DNA of 20,678 nucleotides from an uncultured Eubacteriales bacterium (GTDB lineage: Bacteria; Bacillota; Clostridia; Oscillospirales; QAMX01): NCBI GenBank assembly GCA_900551265.1, contig URVL01000023.1:1-20678 (forward strand), in the 5' to 3' direction. Position 1 is the stretch's first letter. Each line of letters begins with the position of its first letter. A program made the translations under genes and the position numbers. The notes below the pieces were generated by a model. That model was given only the letters and a program-made list of their open reading frames with translations. It was not told where the DNA came from and ran no database searches. This document shows, piece by piece, positions 1 through 9,056 of the stretch.

Positions 1-952
<952 letters not shown>

Positions 953-1000
953 ATACTCAAAACCTACCTTCCACTTTAGTATGACAGTTTGTTTTATGTC

Positions 1001-3433
1001 TTAACGCTTATCATAACGGGTGTGCCAGATTTCACCGGCATACTCGCGTATGGTCCGGTCGCTCGAGAAAAACGCGGATTTTGCAATGTTTACCAAAGAT
1101 ATGGCGCCCCACTTTACCGTATCGGTATAAATGCCGTCGAGACTGTGCCAGGCCTTCATATAGGCGTCAAAGTCGCGCAGGACAAAATACTCGTCGTTGT
1201 GCTGCAACAGGGCGTCGTAAATACCCCAAAAGTCACATCCGCTGTTTTTAAAGAAGCCGTTGATGAGCTGATTGGTAATGGTTTCAAGGCGCGGATCCTT
1301 CCGGCATTCCTCGGAAGCGCTGTATCCGCCGTTGATATAATACTGCATGGCCTCGTCTGCGGTAAGGCCAAAAATGGTGATATTGTCGTCACCCACGAGG
1401 TCCCGAATCTCCACATTCGCGCCGTCCAGCGTGCCAAGCGTGATGGCACCGTTCATCATAAATTTCATATTGCCGGTGCCGCTGGCCTCCTTACCGGCGG
1501 TGGAAATCTGTTCGCTGATATCGGCGGCAGGATAGATAAGCTGCGCGTTTGACACACAGAAGTTTTCCAAGAATACCACGCGGATCTTCTTACTAACCAC
1601 CGGATCGGCATTTACCACATCCGCAACGCTGCCTATAAATTTAATGACTTCCTTTGCAAAGGCATAGCCCTGCGCCGCCTTGCCGGAGAAAATAAACGTA
1701 TAGGGATTTATGGCAAGATCAGGATTCTCTTTCAATCGGTTATAAAGGTCCAGCACTTTAAATGCATTTAAAAGCTGGCGCTTATACGCATGAATCCGTT
1801 TCACCTGGATATCAAACACAGACTGCGGATCAATCATGACCCCGGAGGTGCGGTAGATATAATTTGCCAGCCGCACTTTATTTTCCTGCTTTACTTCGCG
1901 CAGGCGCTGCAGGAACGCCGTGTCCGTGCGGAAATCAAGCAGGCTCTCCAGTTCTGTCATATCTTCAATCCAGTCGTCTCCTATGGCGTCTGTGATCAGC
2001 CGCGTCAGGGCCGGGTTCGACTGTACCAGGAAACGGCGGTGGCTGACGCCGTTTGTCTTATTATTGAACTTCTCCGGGGAAAGCTTATAAAAGTCGCGGA
2101 ACACGGACTCTTTTAAAATCTCCGTATGCAGCGCCGCCACACCGTTGACCGAATGGCTCCCGATAATGGACAGGTTCGCCATACGCACCTCATTATCCCA
2201 CAAAACAGCGGTAGAGCAGAGAATATCGTGTCCGTTTCCGCCCGCTTTTAAAAGGGACTCCCGCCAGCGGCGGTCAATCTCCTCAACGATCATATAAACG
2301 CGGGGCAAAAGACTGCGAAACAGCTCAATCGACCACTTTTCCATAGCCTCGGGCAGGATGGTGTGGTTCGTAAACGACATGGTGCGTGTCGTAATGTCCC
2401 ATGCGTCGTCCCATTCAAGGCCCTCCTCGTCTATGAGGATACGCATGAGTTCCGGTATGCAAAGCGTCGGGTGCGTGTCATTTGTGTGGACGGAAACGTG
2501 ATCCGGGAATTCTCGCCAGGCATCCAGCCCATACTGCGCCTTATACTGCCGGATAATCGACGCCATACCGGCCGCCACGAAAAAGTACTCCTGTTTCAAA
2601 CGCAGCGCGCGCCCGGCCCCCAAAGAGTCATCCGGATACAGAATGCAGGTGATGGCCTCGATGTCGTTGCGTTCCTTCATTGCCAAGCTGTAATCTCCGC
2701 GGTTAAACGCGTCAAGATCCACACGTTCACGCACAGGCAGCGCGCGCCACAGGCGCAGTACGTTCACGTCGCGGCCGCCGTAACCGACAATCGGCACGTC
2801 GTAGGGCACAGCGTTGACGCTTAAATAGTCTTTATGTTCAAACGTCATCTTTCCGTCGCGGAACTGGCGGTCTACATACCCGCCAAAGCGGACGATGACA
2901 GACTCATCGGGCTTGGCAAGTTCCCACGGATAGCCATTCTCCAGCCAGGCATCCGGCTCTTCGACCTGATAACCGTTTTCAATCCTCTGGCGGAACAGAC
3001 CGAACCGGTAGCGAATTCCCATACCCACGCCCGGCACGCCGAGCGCCGCCATGGAATCCAGAAAGCATGCGGCCAGGCGTCCCAGGCCGCCGTTTCCAAG
3101 GCCGGGATCGGCCTCCATGGCCGCCAGCTCATCCAGGCTTTCGCCCAGATCTTCAAGACCCTCGGCAACGATGTCGCGTATGCCAAGGTTGATGAGGTAA
3201 TTTTCAAGCAGCCGTCCGACCAAGAACTCCATGGAAAAATAGTAGACCTTTTTCTCGTGGCCCACTGCGTGACGCTGCGATGTTTCCGTACGGATGGAAG
3301 ACGCGATACCCGATACCAGACGCACCAGATTATCGTATTTCTCCAGTTTCGTACAATCCTTCAGCGGTTTTGCATAGGTCTCAATCAGTCCGCGCGTATA
3401 TTCTATTTTAAAGTCTTCTTTTCCTGCAAACAT
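1001..3433 (-). CDS. glgP: Glycogen/starch alpha-glucan phosphorylase
   Basis: Phosphorolyses terminal alpha-1,4 bonds of glycogen, releasing glucose-1-phosphate; a PLP enzyme of family GT35. The 810-residue length matches bacterial GlgP. Visible hallmarks are the N-terminal EFLVGRLLENYLINLGI and LGNGGLGRLAACFLDSMA blocks, HTNDTHPTLCIPELMR in the middle, VKRIHAYKRQLLN, and the PLP-lysine block EASGTGNMKFMMNGA, where the Schiff-base lysine is about residue 657. The start at 3433 is preceded by a strong AGGAGGAG ribosome site. The gene begins inside the last codons of glgB (31-base overlap), so the two are co-transcribed and probably translationally coupled. glgC follows after 48 bases. Its presence in the same operon as synthetic enzymes is common in Bacillota and suggests coordinated storage and mobilisation. 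Confidence 0.97.
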   Translation of the reverse strand: MFAGKEDFKIEYTRGLIETYAKPLKDCTKLEKYDNLVRLVSGIASSIRTETSQRHAVGHEKKVYYFSMEFLVGRLLENYLINLGIRDIVAEGLEDLGESLDELAAMEADPGLGNGGLGRLAACFLDSMAALGVPGVGMGIRYRFGLFRQRIENGYQVEEPDAWLENGYPWELAKPDESVIVRFGGYVDRQFRDGKMTFEHKDYLSVNAVPYDVPIVGYGGRDVNVLRLWRALPVRERVDLDAFNRGDYSLAMKERNDIEAITCILYPDDSLGAGRALRLKQEYFFVAAGMASIIRQYKAQYGLDAWREFPDHVSVHTNDTHPTLCIPELMRILIDEEGLEWDDAWDITTRTMSFTNHTILPEAMEKWSIELFRSLLPRVYMIVEEIDRRWRESLLKAGGNGHDILCSTAVLWDNEVRMANLSIIGSHSVNGVAALHTEILKESVFRDFYKLSPEKFNNKTNGVSHRRFLVQSNPALTRLITDAIGDDWIEDMTELESLLDFRTDTAFLQRLREVKQENKVRLANYIYRTSGVMIDPQSVFDIQVKRIHAYKRQLLNAFKVLDLYNRLKENPDLAINPYTFIFSGKAAQGYAFAKEVIKFIGSVADVVNADPVVSKKIRVVFLENFCVSNAQLIYPAADISEQISTAGKEASGTGNMKFMMNGAITLGTLDGANVEIRDLVGDDNITIFGLTADEAMQYYINGGYSASEECRKDPRLETITNQLINGFFKNSGCDFWGIYDALLQHNDEYFVLRDFDAYMKAWHSLDGIYTDTVKWGAISLVNIAKSAFFSSDRTIREYAGEIWHTRYDKR

Positions 3434-5379
3434 GTAGGTGTCTCCTCCTGTTTTCTGACTCGTTTGAGGATTGTGCCGCCGATGGGCGGTACTGTGATCT
3501 CGATCGAATAGGGCTGGCCGTGGAAGGGGATGGGCTGCGCCTGCACCGGCGCTTCGTTCACCTTTCCGCTGCCTCCAAAAGCCGTATGATCGGATGAAAT
3601 CAATTCGCGGTAATACCCGGGCCTCGGCACGCCGATTCGATACTGCTCATACGCCTGCACGCCGAAATTCAACACCGCGACCATTGTAATACGCCCGCTC
3701 GCCGCGCGGCGCACAAAACTCAGGATTCCCTGTTCAGCATTGTCCGCGTCAATCCAGGAAAATCCCTGCCAGCTGTGATCGCAGCTCCAAAGCGCCTTTT
3801 CCTTCACATACACATGATTCAGCGCGCGAATAAACGCCTGATGGTTCCGGTGGCTCGCATAGTCCAGCAGAAACCACTCGAGCTCATCGTAATACCGCCA
3901 CTCAATGAATTGTCCAAATTCATTGCCCATAAAATTCAGCTTCCCGCCCGGATGCGTCATCTGATACATGGCAAGCAGGCGGAGCCCGGCAAACTGCCGC
4001 CAGTAATCGCCCGGCATACGCCCGATGAGCGAGCACTTGCCGTGAACCACTTCATCGTGTGAAAGCGGCAGAATAAAATTTTCATGAAAGGCATACATCA
4101 TGGAAAACGTGAGCATATTGTGACAGCCGGGCCGGTAAGGGAAGTCGACAGACATATACTTCAGTGTATCGTTCATCCAGCCCATATCCCACTTATAGTG
4201 GAAGCCAAGTCCCCCGTCCTCCGGCGGTGCGGTGACGAGCGGCCAGGCGCTGCTCTCCTCGGCAACCGTAAAGGCGCCGGGGAAATACTGGCCCACCATA
4301 TGCGCAAACTCCTGCAAAAACGACACGGCGTCCAGATCCTCTTCGCCGCCATTTTTATTATATTTCTTCTCACCCGGATTCTCTACACCAAAGTTTAAAT
4401 ACAGCATGCTGCTGACGCCGTCGACGCGAATGCCGTCCACGTGATACCGGTCAAGCCAGAACATGGCGTTTGAGAGCAGGAAGCTGCGTACCTCGCTCCG
4501 CCCGAAGTCAAACTTATAGGTGCCCCACTGCCGGTGGTCGTCCTTTTCGTACAGCCTTTCGCCGTTAAAACGTCCCAGTCCGTGGCTATCGCGGCAGAAA
4601 TGGCCCGGCACCCAATCCAATATCACGCCAATACCGGCGCGGTGTGCACAGTCAATCAGGTACATAAGATCCTGCGGCGTGCCGTAGCGGGATGTCGCCG
4701 CGTAATAACCGGTAACCTGATAGCCCCAGGATCCGTCGAACGGATGCTCCATCACCGGAAGCAGCTCCATATGGGTATACCCCATATCCCGCACATACGG
4801 GACAAGCGTTTCGGCCAGCTCACGATAGGTGTAAAACTGCTCGATATCCTGCGTATCGTCGTTCGTCTCCCGCTCGTCCTGGCGCGGGTGCTGCCGCCAG
4901 GAGCCCAGGTGGACCTCATAAATATTCTTCGGCTGCCGGAAATGATCGGTACGCATACGCTTTTCCATCCAGCGTCCGTCGCGCCAGTTGTAGTCAAGTT
5001 CATGGACGATGGACGCCGTACAGGGACGCTGCTCCGCATAAAAGGCAAAAGGATCGGCCTTATAAAGCTGTTCGCCGACAGACGTCTCAATCAGGTACTT
5101 ATAGCGCATACCCTCTATGATGCCGGGAATAAAACCTGTCCAAACGCCCGTACTGCCGACAGGCGCAAGCGCGTAGCCGTCCTCTTGCCATCCGTTATAG
5201 TCGCCGACGACGCGCACACTGCGCACGCCCGGCGCCCATACCGTAAACCGCACGCCGTCCGTTCCGTTTTCCGCGCCCGGGTGCGCGCCAAACGTATGAT
5301 AGGCGTGATAATACTTGCCCTCGTTAAAAAGATACAGGAGATCCTGATTCAGCGTGACGGATGTTTCATTGGCTTTCAT
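3403..5379 (-). CDS. glgB: 1,4-alpha-glucan branching enzyme
   Basis: Introduces alpha-1,6 branches into glycogen (GH13). The protein is about 658 residues, shorter than the E. coli enzyme because there is a single N-terminal CBM48-type module (HTFGAHPG...VWAPGVRSVRVVGDYNGW) instead of two. The GH13 regions are all present: DWVPGHFC (region I), DGIRVDGVSSMLY with the nucleophile Asp near residue 320 (II), AEESSAWP with the acid/base Glu at 374 or 375 (III), and LSHDEVVHGK (IV). I chose the ATG at 5377-5379 because GAGAGG lies about 8 bases upstream; a TTG seven codons earlier is in frame but would use that ribosome site as coding sequence. First gene of the glgB-glgP-glgC operon. Its last 31 bases overlap the start of glgP. 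Confidence 0.96.
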   Translation of the reverse strand: MKANETSVTLNQDLLYLFNEGKYYHAYHTFGAHPGAENGTDGVRFTVWAPGVRSVRVVGDYNGWQEDGYALAPVGSTGVWTGFIPGIIEGMRYKYLIETSVGEQLYKADPFAFYAEQRPCTASIVHELDYNWRDGRWMEKRMRTDHFRQPKNIYEVHLGSWRQHPRQDERETNDDTQDIEQFYTYRELAETLVPYVRDMGYTHMELLPVMEHPFDGSWGYQVTGYYAATSRYGTPQDLMYLIDCAHRAGIGVILDWVPGHFCRDSHGLGRFNGERLYEKDDHRQWGTYKFDFGRSEVRSFLLSNAMFWLDRYHVDGIRVDGVSSMLYLNFGVENPGEKKYNKNGGEEDLDAVSFLQEFAHMVGQYFPGAFTVAEESSAWPLVTAPPEDGGLGFHYKWDMGWMNDTLKYMSVDFPYRPGCHNMLTFSMMYAFHENFILPLSHDEVVHGKCSLIGRMPGDYWRQFAGLRLLAMYQMTHPGGKLNFMGNEFGQFIEWRYYDELEWFLLDYASHRNHQAFIRALNHVYVKEKALWSCDHSWQGFSWIDADNAEQGILSFVRRAASGRITMVAVLNFGVQAYEQYRIGVPRPGYYRELISSDHTAFGGSGKVNEAPVQAQPIPFHGQPYSIEITVPPIGGTILKRVRKQEETPTCLQEKKTLK

Positions 5380-5542
5380 GGCAGATCCCTCTCTTTCCAA
5401 AGTATCGGGCGCTCAGCCCGGAAAACGCCGTATGCAGGCATGTATTTCAGCCGCGCGCAGAGCGCGGACAGGAAACCCAAACATAAATGCAGATACAGAC
5501 TCGATTTCAGGGCAAACCCGGCGGCTTTTTGCCGCTTAGTCC
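5380..5542 (-). other. glgB 5' leader with small hairpins
   Basis: Between the predicted promoter and the glgB start the transcript would contain three short stem-loops: GCGGC/GCCGC around a five-A loop near 5521-5535, CGCGC/GCGCG near 5451-5463, and CGGGC/GCCCG near 5409-5423, the last two within about 85 bases of the glgB start. No known riboswitch core was recognised and no U-tract terminator follows any of them. A regulatory role is speculative. Confidence 0.3.
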
Positions 5543-5548
5543 GTCCTA

Positions 5549-5576
5549 ATTATACCATATCGCACACTTCTTTGAA
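5549..5576 (-). promoter_or_regulatory. Sigma-A-type promoter for the glg operon
   Basis: On the minus strand a perfect TATAAT (5549-5554) follows a weak TTCAAA (5571-5576) with a 16-base spacer. It points toward glgB and would give a leader of about 160 bases. Prediction by eye only; it is the only good -10 in the gap. Confidence 0.6.
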
Positions 5577-5890
5577 AGGGGCAGTTCAATTTTTTTGCGA
5601 TAGCGTCAAAATTTTGGCGAATTTTACGTGCAAAAATCAGGTTCCGACGGTTTTTTACGCTGCGATGCCAAAAAACCAGGCGCTTTCGCGAAATTGCGAG
5701 AAAACACCGGGGTAAAAAGCCGGTCTGAACGATAAATTTTCAAAAAGCTTTTCATGGAAGCCGCCCGTGCGGCAGGCATAAAGACTCTATCTAACGTACG
5801 GACTGTATATTTTACAATTGCTTTCCACGCCGTCTTGCCGGGATACGTCAGATGCATGCAGGACAGGCGCTCTTTCGGGTCTCGATAGCG
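5555..5890. other. Non-coding stretch, nothing confident seen
   Basis: About 335 bases between the glgB promoter and the terminator-like hairpin. It is richer in A/T than its surroundings and contains only weak ORFs without a ribosome site. An inverted repeat GGTTTTTT/AAAAAACC separated by 13 bases lies near 5651-5679 and a CTTTCGCGAAATTGCGAGAAA-like near-palindrome follows it. I cannot assign a function. Confidence 0.4.
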
Positions 5891-5921
5891 CCTGCGCCCC
5901 CGTTTGTAACGGGGGCGCAGG
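5891..5921 (-). terminator. Strong hairpin just downstream of the SMP-30-like gene
   Basis: A perfect 14-bp, very GC-rich stem (CCTGCGCCCCCGTT and its complement) with a three-base loop begins 7 bases past the stop codon of the SMP-30-like gene. It probably ends that transcription unit or protects its 3' end. On the minus strand no T-tract follows, so it is not a textbook intrinsic terminator. Confidence 0.6.
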
Positions 5922-5927
5922 TTTAGC

Positions 5928-6734
5928 TTATTTCAAATCCAGATGATAAACGCCTGTTGAAGCGGTGATGAACAGTCCCGTACCGTCAAAACACAGGTTT
6001 GCGGCGATTTCCGGCATGCGAATCAGCCCGAGCAGATTCCCCTCAGGTGCAATCACGGAAATACCGCCGGGCCCTGCGACAAAAATGGTGCCGTCGGCCC
6101 GTACACGCATCCCGTCGGGCAGGCCGGGGCCCATACCTTTTGTAAACTGCACAAGGACACGGCGCGCACGGGTCGCCAGGTTCAGCGCATAAAGGCGCAG
6201 CTCACGCGAATCGATGAGATAGAGCGTCTGCTCGTCCGGCGAGAGCGCCAGACCGTTCGGCCACGGCAAGTCCCGGCAGACAGGCGAAAGTTCCCCATCC
6301 TCCAGGCAAAAAACAAAGCTTCTGCCCAGTTTTCTCCCCTCGAACTCACGCACATAGGGGTCGGAGAACCAGATCCGTCCGCGGCTGTCCTCAATGACAT
6401 CATTCGTACCGTTTAAGCGCACGCCGTGGAAGGCGTTCACCAGCGTTTCGCCGCTTTCCACGTCCACAATCGCATGGAGGTTACTCGCGCAGCCAAGGAT
6501 CCGCCCATGCCGCGTCAGGGTCATGCCGATGGTGCGGTGCGAATCGTCCGTCACGAGCGTGACGGCGCCACCGTCATAGCGATAGATGCGGTCGCGGTAA
6601 AAGTCCGTAAAATAGCATACGCCGTCACGGCAGACCGGGCCCTCCGTGAACTGAAAGCCATCCGCCAATTTTTGCAGCGGAGCGGCAGGGTCAAGAATAT
6701 GATACAGTTTTTCGTCAAAAACGGTCAGTTCCAT
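5928..6734 (-). CDS. SMP-30/gluconolactonase/LRE-family protein
   Basis: A six-bladed beta-propeller of the SMP-30 (regucalcin/gluconolactonase) family, whose members usually hydrolyse sugar lactones using one divalent metal. At 268 residues it is close to the family's size. All four expected metal ligands can be placed: E31 (TEGP), N111 (GTNDV), N160 (WPNGLA) and D207 (LPDGM). Repeated propeller-strand motifs such as GRIWFSDPY, QTLYLIDS and GTIFVAGPGGISV are visible. No signal peptide is seen, so it is likely cytoplasmic. The start overlaps the end of the upstream aldo/keto reductase by 10 bases, so the two are almost certainly one operon. A reductase plus lactonase pair is compatible with sugar or sugar-acid metabolism, but the substrate is unknown. 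Confidence 0.88.
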   Translation of the reverse strand: MELTVFDEKLYHILDPAAPLQKLADGFQFTEGPVCRDGVCYFTDFYRDRIYRYDGGAVTLVTDDSHRTIGMTLTRHGRILGCASNLHAIVDVESGETLVNAFHGVRLNGTNDVIEDSRGRIWFSDPYVREFEGRKLGRSFVFCLEDGELSPVCRDLPWPNGLALSPDEQTLYLIDSRELRLYALNLATRARRVLVQFTKGMGPGLPDGMRVRADGTIFVAGPGGISVIAPEGNLLGLIRMPEIAANLCFDGTGLFITASTGVYHLDLK

Positions 6735-7762
6735 GAAATCGGCCTCACATCGTCGGGTCGTTCGTTATAGAAGAGGGACTGGGGCGGCGGGAAGATACGG
6801 TCAATCTCCGCAAGCACATCGTCGGTCAGTTCAATTTCGACGGAACGGAGCATTTCCTCAAAATCCTGCAACGTCGCCGGACCGATAACAGGCGCGGTGA
6901 CAGCCGGATGGTGCATTTCCCACGCAAGCGTGACGTTTGCAACGCTTTCTCCCAAGTCATGGCAAAGTTTTGCGTATTCGGTCAGTTGTGGGCGGTATTT
7001 CTCCAAATCGGCGGTTGCCTCATAGGAGAGCGGGCGGTTCGGCTCGAGAATGTCATAGCCGAGCAGGCCGCGCTGCAGCGGGCTGTAGAGCGTCACGCCG
7101 ATACCCTGGTCGATACAGCACGGGAACGCCTCGAGTTCCGCCGCACGGCGGAGCATGTCATAGCGGTGCTGCTCACACGCCAGACCCATGAAGTTACGGC
7201 GGCGCGCAGCCTCCTGCGCCTTCATGAGCTCCCAGCCGGCAAATTTTGACGCGCCGACATAATAGACCTTGCCGGAACGGACGAGGCCCTCAAACGCCTC
7301 CCACAGTTCATCCCAATTGACGCTGCGGTCGACATTGTGCATCTGATAAAGCTCGATATGGTCCGTCTGGAGGCGCTGTAAGGAGCCCTCCGCGTGACGG
7401 CGGATCTTATAAAGCGACAGGCCCTCGGGGCGGTTCGGTCCGTCATAATCGTTATTATACATCTCGCGGCCGACCTTCGTGCCAAGAATCACTTTTTCAC
7501 GGCGGCCGCCGCCCAGTTTAAACCACTTGCCAATGATCTCTTCGCTAGTACCGGTCGTGCCGGAACCGTGGTTGCCGTATACATTGGCGCAGTCGAAAAA
7601 GTTCACGCCCGCATCCAGCGCGGCGTCCATGATCTTGAAAGCTTCTTTTTCATTCGTAGTGGCCCAATTGCCATAGGGTTCGTCGCTGTAACCCCAGTTA
7701 CCGGTACCAAGGCACAGGCGGCTGACCACCATGCCGGTACGTCCCAATTTTTTATACTTCAT
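6725..7762 (-). CDS. Aldo/keto reductase
   Basis: NAD(P)H-dependent oxidoreductase of the AKR superfamily (TIM barrel), about 345 residues. The start MKYKKLGRTGMVVSRLCLG is typical. The catalytic tetrad can be placed as D57 and Y62 (FFDCANVYG), K96 (GTKVG) and H142 (YQMHNVD). The YSPLQRGLLGY and CEQHRYDMLRR segments are characteristic of the YghZ/potassium-channel-beta-like branch. I used the ATG at 7760-7762 because a GAGGGGAG ribosome site lies directly upstream; in-frame codons further upstream lack one. It is first in a two-gene operon with the SMP-30-like gene and has its own strong promoter. It diverges from the homocysteine methyltransferase-like gene. The true substrate cannot be read from sequence. 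Confidence 0.92.
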   Translation of the reverse strand: MKYKKLGRTGMVVSRLCLGTGNWGYSDEPYGNWATTNEKEAFKIMDAALDAGVNFFDCANVYGNHGSGTTGTSEEIIGKWFKLGGGRREKVILGTKVGREMYNNDYDGPNRPEGLSLYKIRRHAEGSLQRLQTDHIELYQMHNVDRSVNWDELWEAFEGLVRSGKVYYVGASKFAGWELMKAQEAARRRNFMGLACEQHRYDMLRRAAELEAFPCCIDQGIGVTLYSPLQRGLLGYDILEPNRPLSYEATADLEKYRPQLTEYAKLCHDLGESVANVTLAWEMHHPAVTAPVIGPATLQDFEEMLRSVEIELTDDVLAEIDRIFPPPQSLFYNERPDDVRPISWN

Positions 7763-7804
7763 TTTTTCTCCCCTCACAGGCAAAGTATTTCAATCTATGG
7801 TATC

Positions 7805-7833
7805 ATTATACACGATATGCACAGCCCGGTCAA
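7805..7833 (-). promoter_or_regulatory. Promoter of the aldo/keto reductase operon
   Basis: Minus-strand TTGACC (7828-7833) and a perfect TATAAT (7805-7810) with a 17-base spacer, 42 bases upstream of the reductase start codon. Near-consensus sigma-A spacing and sequence. Confidence 0.78.
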
Positions 7834-7874
7834 CTACATAGCCACATTTTTTTGGTGAGACTGCAACATTTTGA

Positions 7875-7903
7875 TTGCCATATTCAGGCCGCTATGCTAC
7901 AAT
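7875..7903 (+). promoter_or_regulatory. Promoter of the homocysteine methyltransferase-like gene
   Basis: TTGCCA (7875-7880), 17-base spacer, TACAAT (7898-7903); each hexamer matches 5 of 6 consensus positions. It is divergent from the reductase promoter, the two -35 boxes being about 41 bases apart, so one regulator could act on both. Confidence 0.65.
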
Positions 7904-7940
7904 AGTATCAAATCCAATGGTTAGGGATACTCGGTAATTC

Positions 7941-8888
7941 ATGAAATCCTTTAAAAAGCCCACATGTATAAAAGAAGCCTTTCTTCGCTTTCCGCTCTTT
8001 TTAATGGAAGGCGCGCTGGGCGAACGCCTCAAGCGGGAGTATGGACTTGATATCTCGGGTGAGATTGCGATGGCGGGCCTGGTACGCACCCAGGCGGGAC
8101 GGGATGCCCTCTTCGCACTCTGGCGGCAGTATGCCGCCACGGCCGCACGCCATCGCCTTCCTTTCCTTGCAACCACGCCAACGCGGCGGGCAAATTGTGC
8201 GCGGATGTCGTCGGTGGGGGAAGGCGCGGCGCTCCTTGCGGAAAACGTGACGTTTTTAAAAGAGACTCTGCACGGTATGGACGTCCGGTGGTATGCCGGA
8301 GGCCTGATGGGCTGCCGCGGCGACGCCTATACGGGAGAAGGCGCACTGGATACACGCGACGCGGAAGTCTTTCATGCCTGGCAGGCGGAAGCGCTTGCCG
8401 CAGCGGGCGCAGACTTTCTCATGGCCGGCATTATGCCAACGCTGCCCGAGGCCGCCGGCATGGCGCGCGCCATGGCAGCGACGGGCCTTCCCTACATCAT
8501 CAGCTTCACGATTGAAAAAACCGGCCGTCTCATCGACGGTACGGCAATTTCAGACGCAATCGCCGCCATTGACCAGGCGGCGTCGCCCGCACCGCTTTTT
8601 TATATGGCAAACTGCGTACATCCGGCGAACGTGTACGCGGCGCTTTCGCAGCCTTTTAACCGTACGGATACCGTGCGGGAACGTTTTCTCGGCGTACAGG
8701 CGAACACATCCCCGCTCTCTTACGTGGAACTCGACGGCGCGGCGAACCTGCAAACGTCCGAGCCGGAAGCGCTGGCCGGCTGGATGGCCCGGCTCCGGCG
8801 CGAGATGGGCCTGCGCGTATTTGGCGGGTGCTGCGGTACGGACGCGCGGCATATGGACGCCATCGCGCGCGCCGTCACACGGGGATAG
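7941..8888 (+). CDS. Homocysteine S-methyltransferase-family protein
   Basis: A 315-residue TIM-barrel protein of the family that moves methyl groups to homocysteine (MmuM, BHMT and the N-terminal module of MetH). The zinc-binding cysteines are visible as C225 (MANCVHP) and the pair C297-C298 (GGCCGT). The N-terminal signature is LFLMEGALGERL, which carries Glu where many members have Asp (DGG or DGA), a variant subgroup. No corrinoid or folate domain is present, so a small methyl donor such as S-methylmethionine or a betaine is more likely than methyl-folate. The ribosome site is weak (TTAGGGAT about 13 bases upstream). It stands alone downstream of a divergent promoter. Exact donor and acceptor are not known. 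Confidence 0.88.
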   Translation: MKSFKKPTCIKEAFLRFPLFLMEGALGERLKREYGLDISGEIAMAGLVRTQAGRDALFALWRQYAATAARHRLPFLATTPTRRANCARMSSVGEGAALLAENVTFLKETLHGMDVRWYAGGLMGCRGDAYTGEGALDTRDAEVFHAWQAEALAAAGADFLMAGIMPTLPEAAGMARAMAATGLPYIISFTIEKTGRLIDGTAISDAIAAIDQAASPAPLFYMANCVHPANVYAALSQPFNRTDTVRERFLGVQANTSPLSYVELDGAANLQTSEPEALAGWMARLRREMGLRVFGGCCGTDARHMDAIARAVTRG

Positions 8889-9056
8889 GCCGTAATACCA
8901 CGGTTCTCATCGAAACAGGAACCGGCCGGCGCTTTCAGGGAAACGGTCCGCAGGGCGCGGCGAGTCAAGGCCGTATCGCAGGCAATTTGCTACATAGCGG
9001 CGCAATTTTATTCTTTTATAGCAGCATTGCATCAATTTAAAAAAGGAGAATCAACC

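Noticed and set aside
4534..5715. 393-codon plus-strand frame opposite glgB
   Set aside because: Shadow of the well-supported glgB gene; no ribosome site and no recognisable domain.
5624..5857. 77-codon minus-strand frame in the intergenic stretch upstream of glgB
   Set aside because: No ribosome site, no promoter, Arg/Lys/Ala-rich unstructured translation.
8889..9056. Promoter upstream of the MBL gene
   Set aside because: No hexamer pair at acceptable spacing; TTGCTA has no -10 at 16-18 bases. It may be expressed from an upstream promoter.
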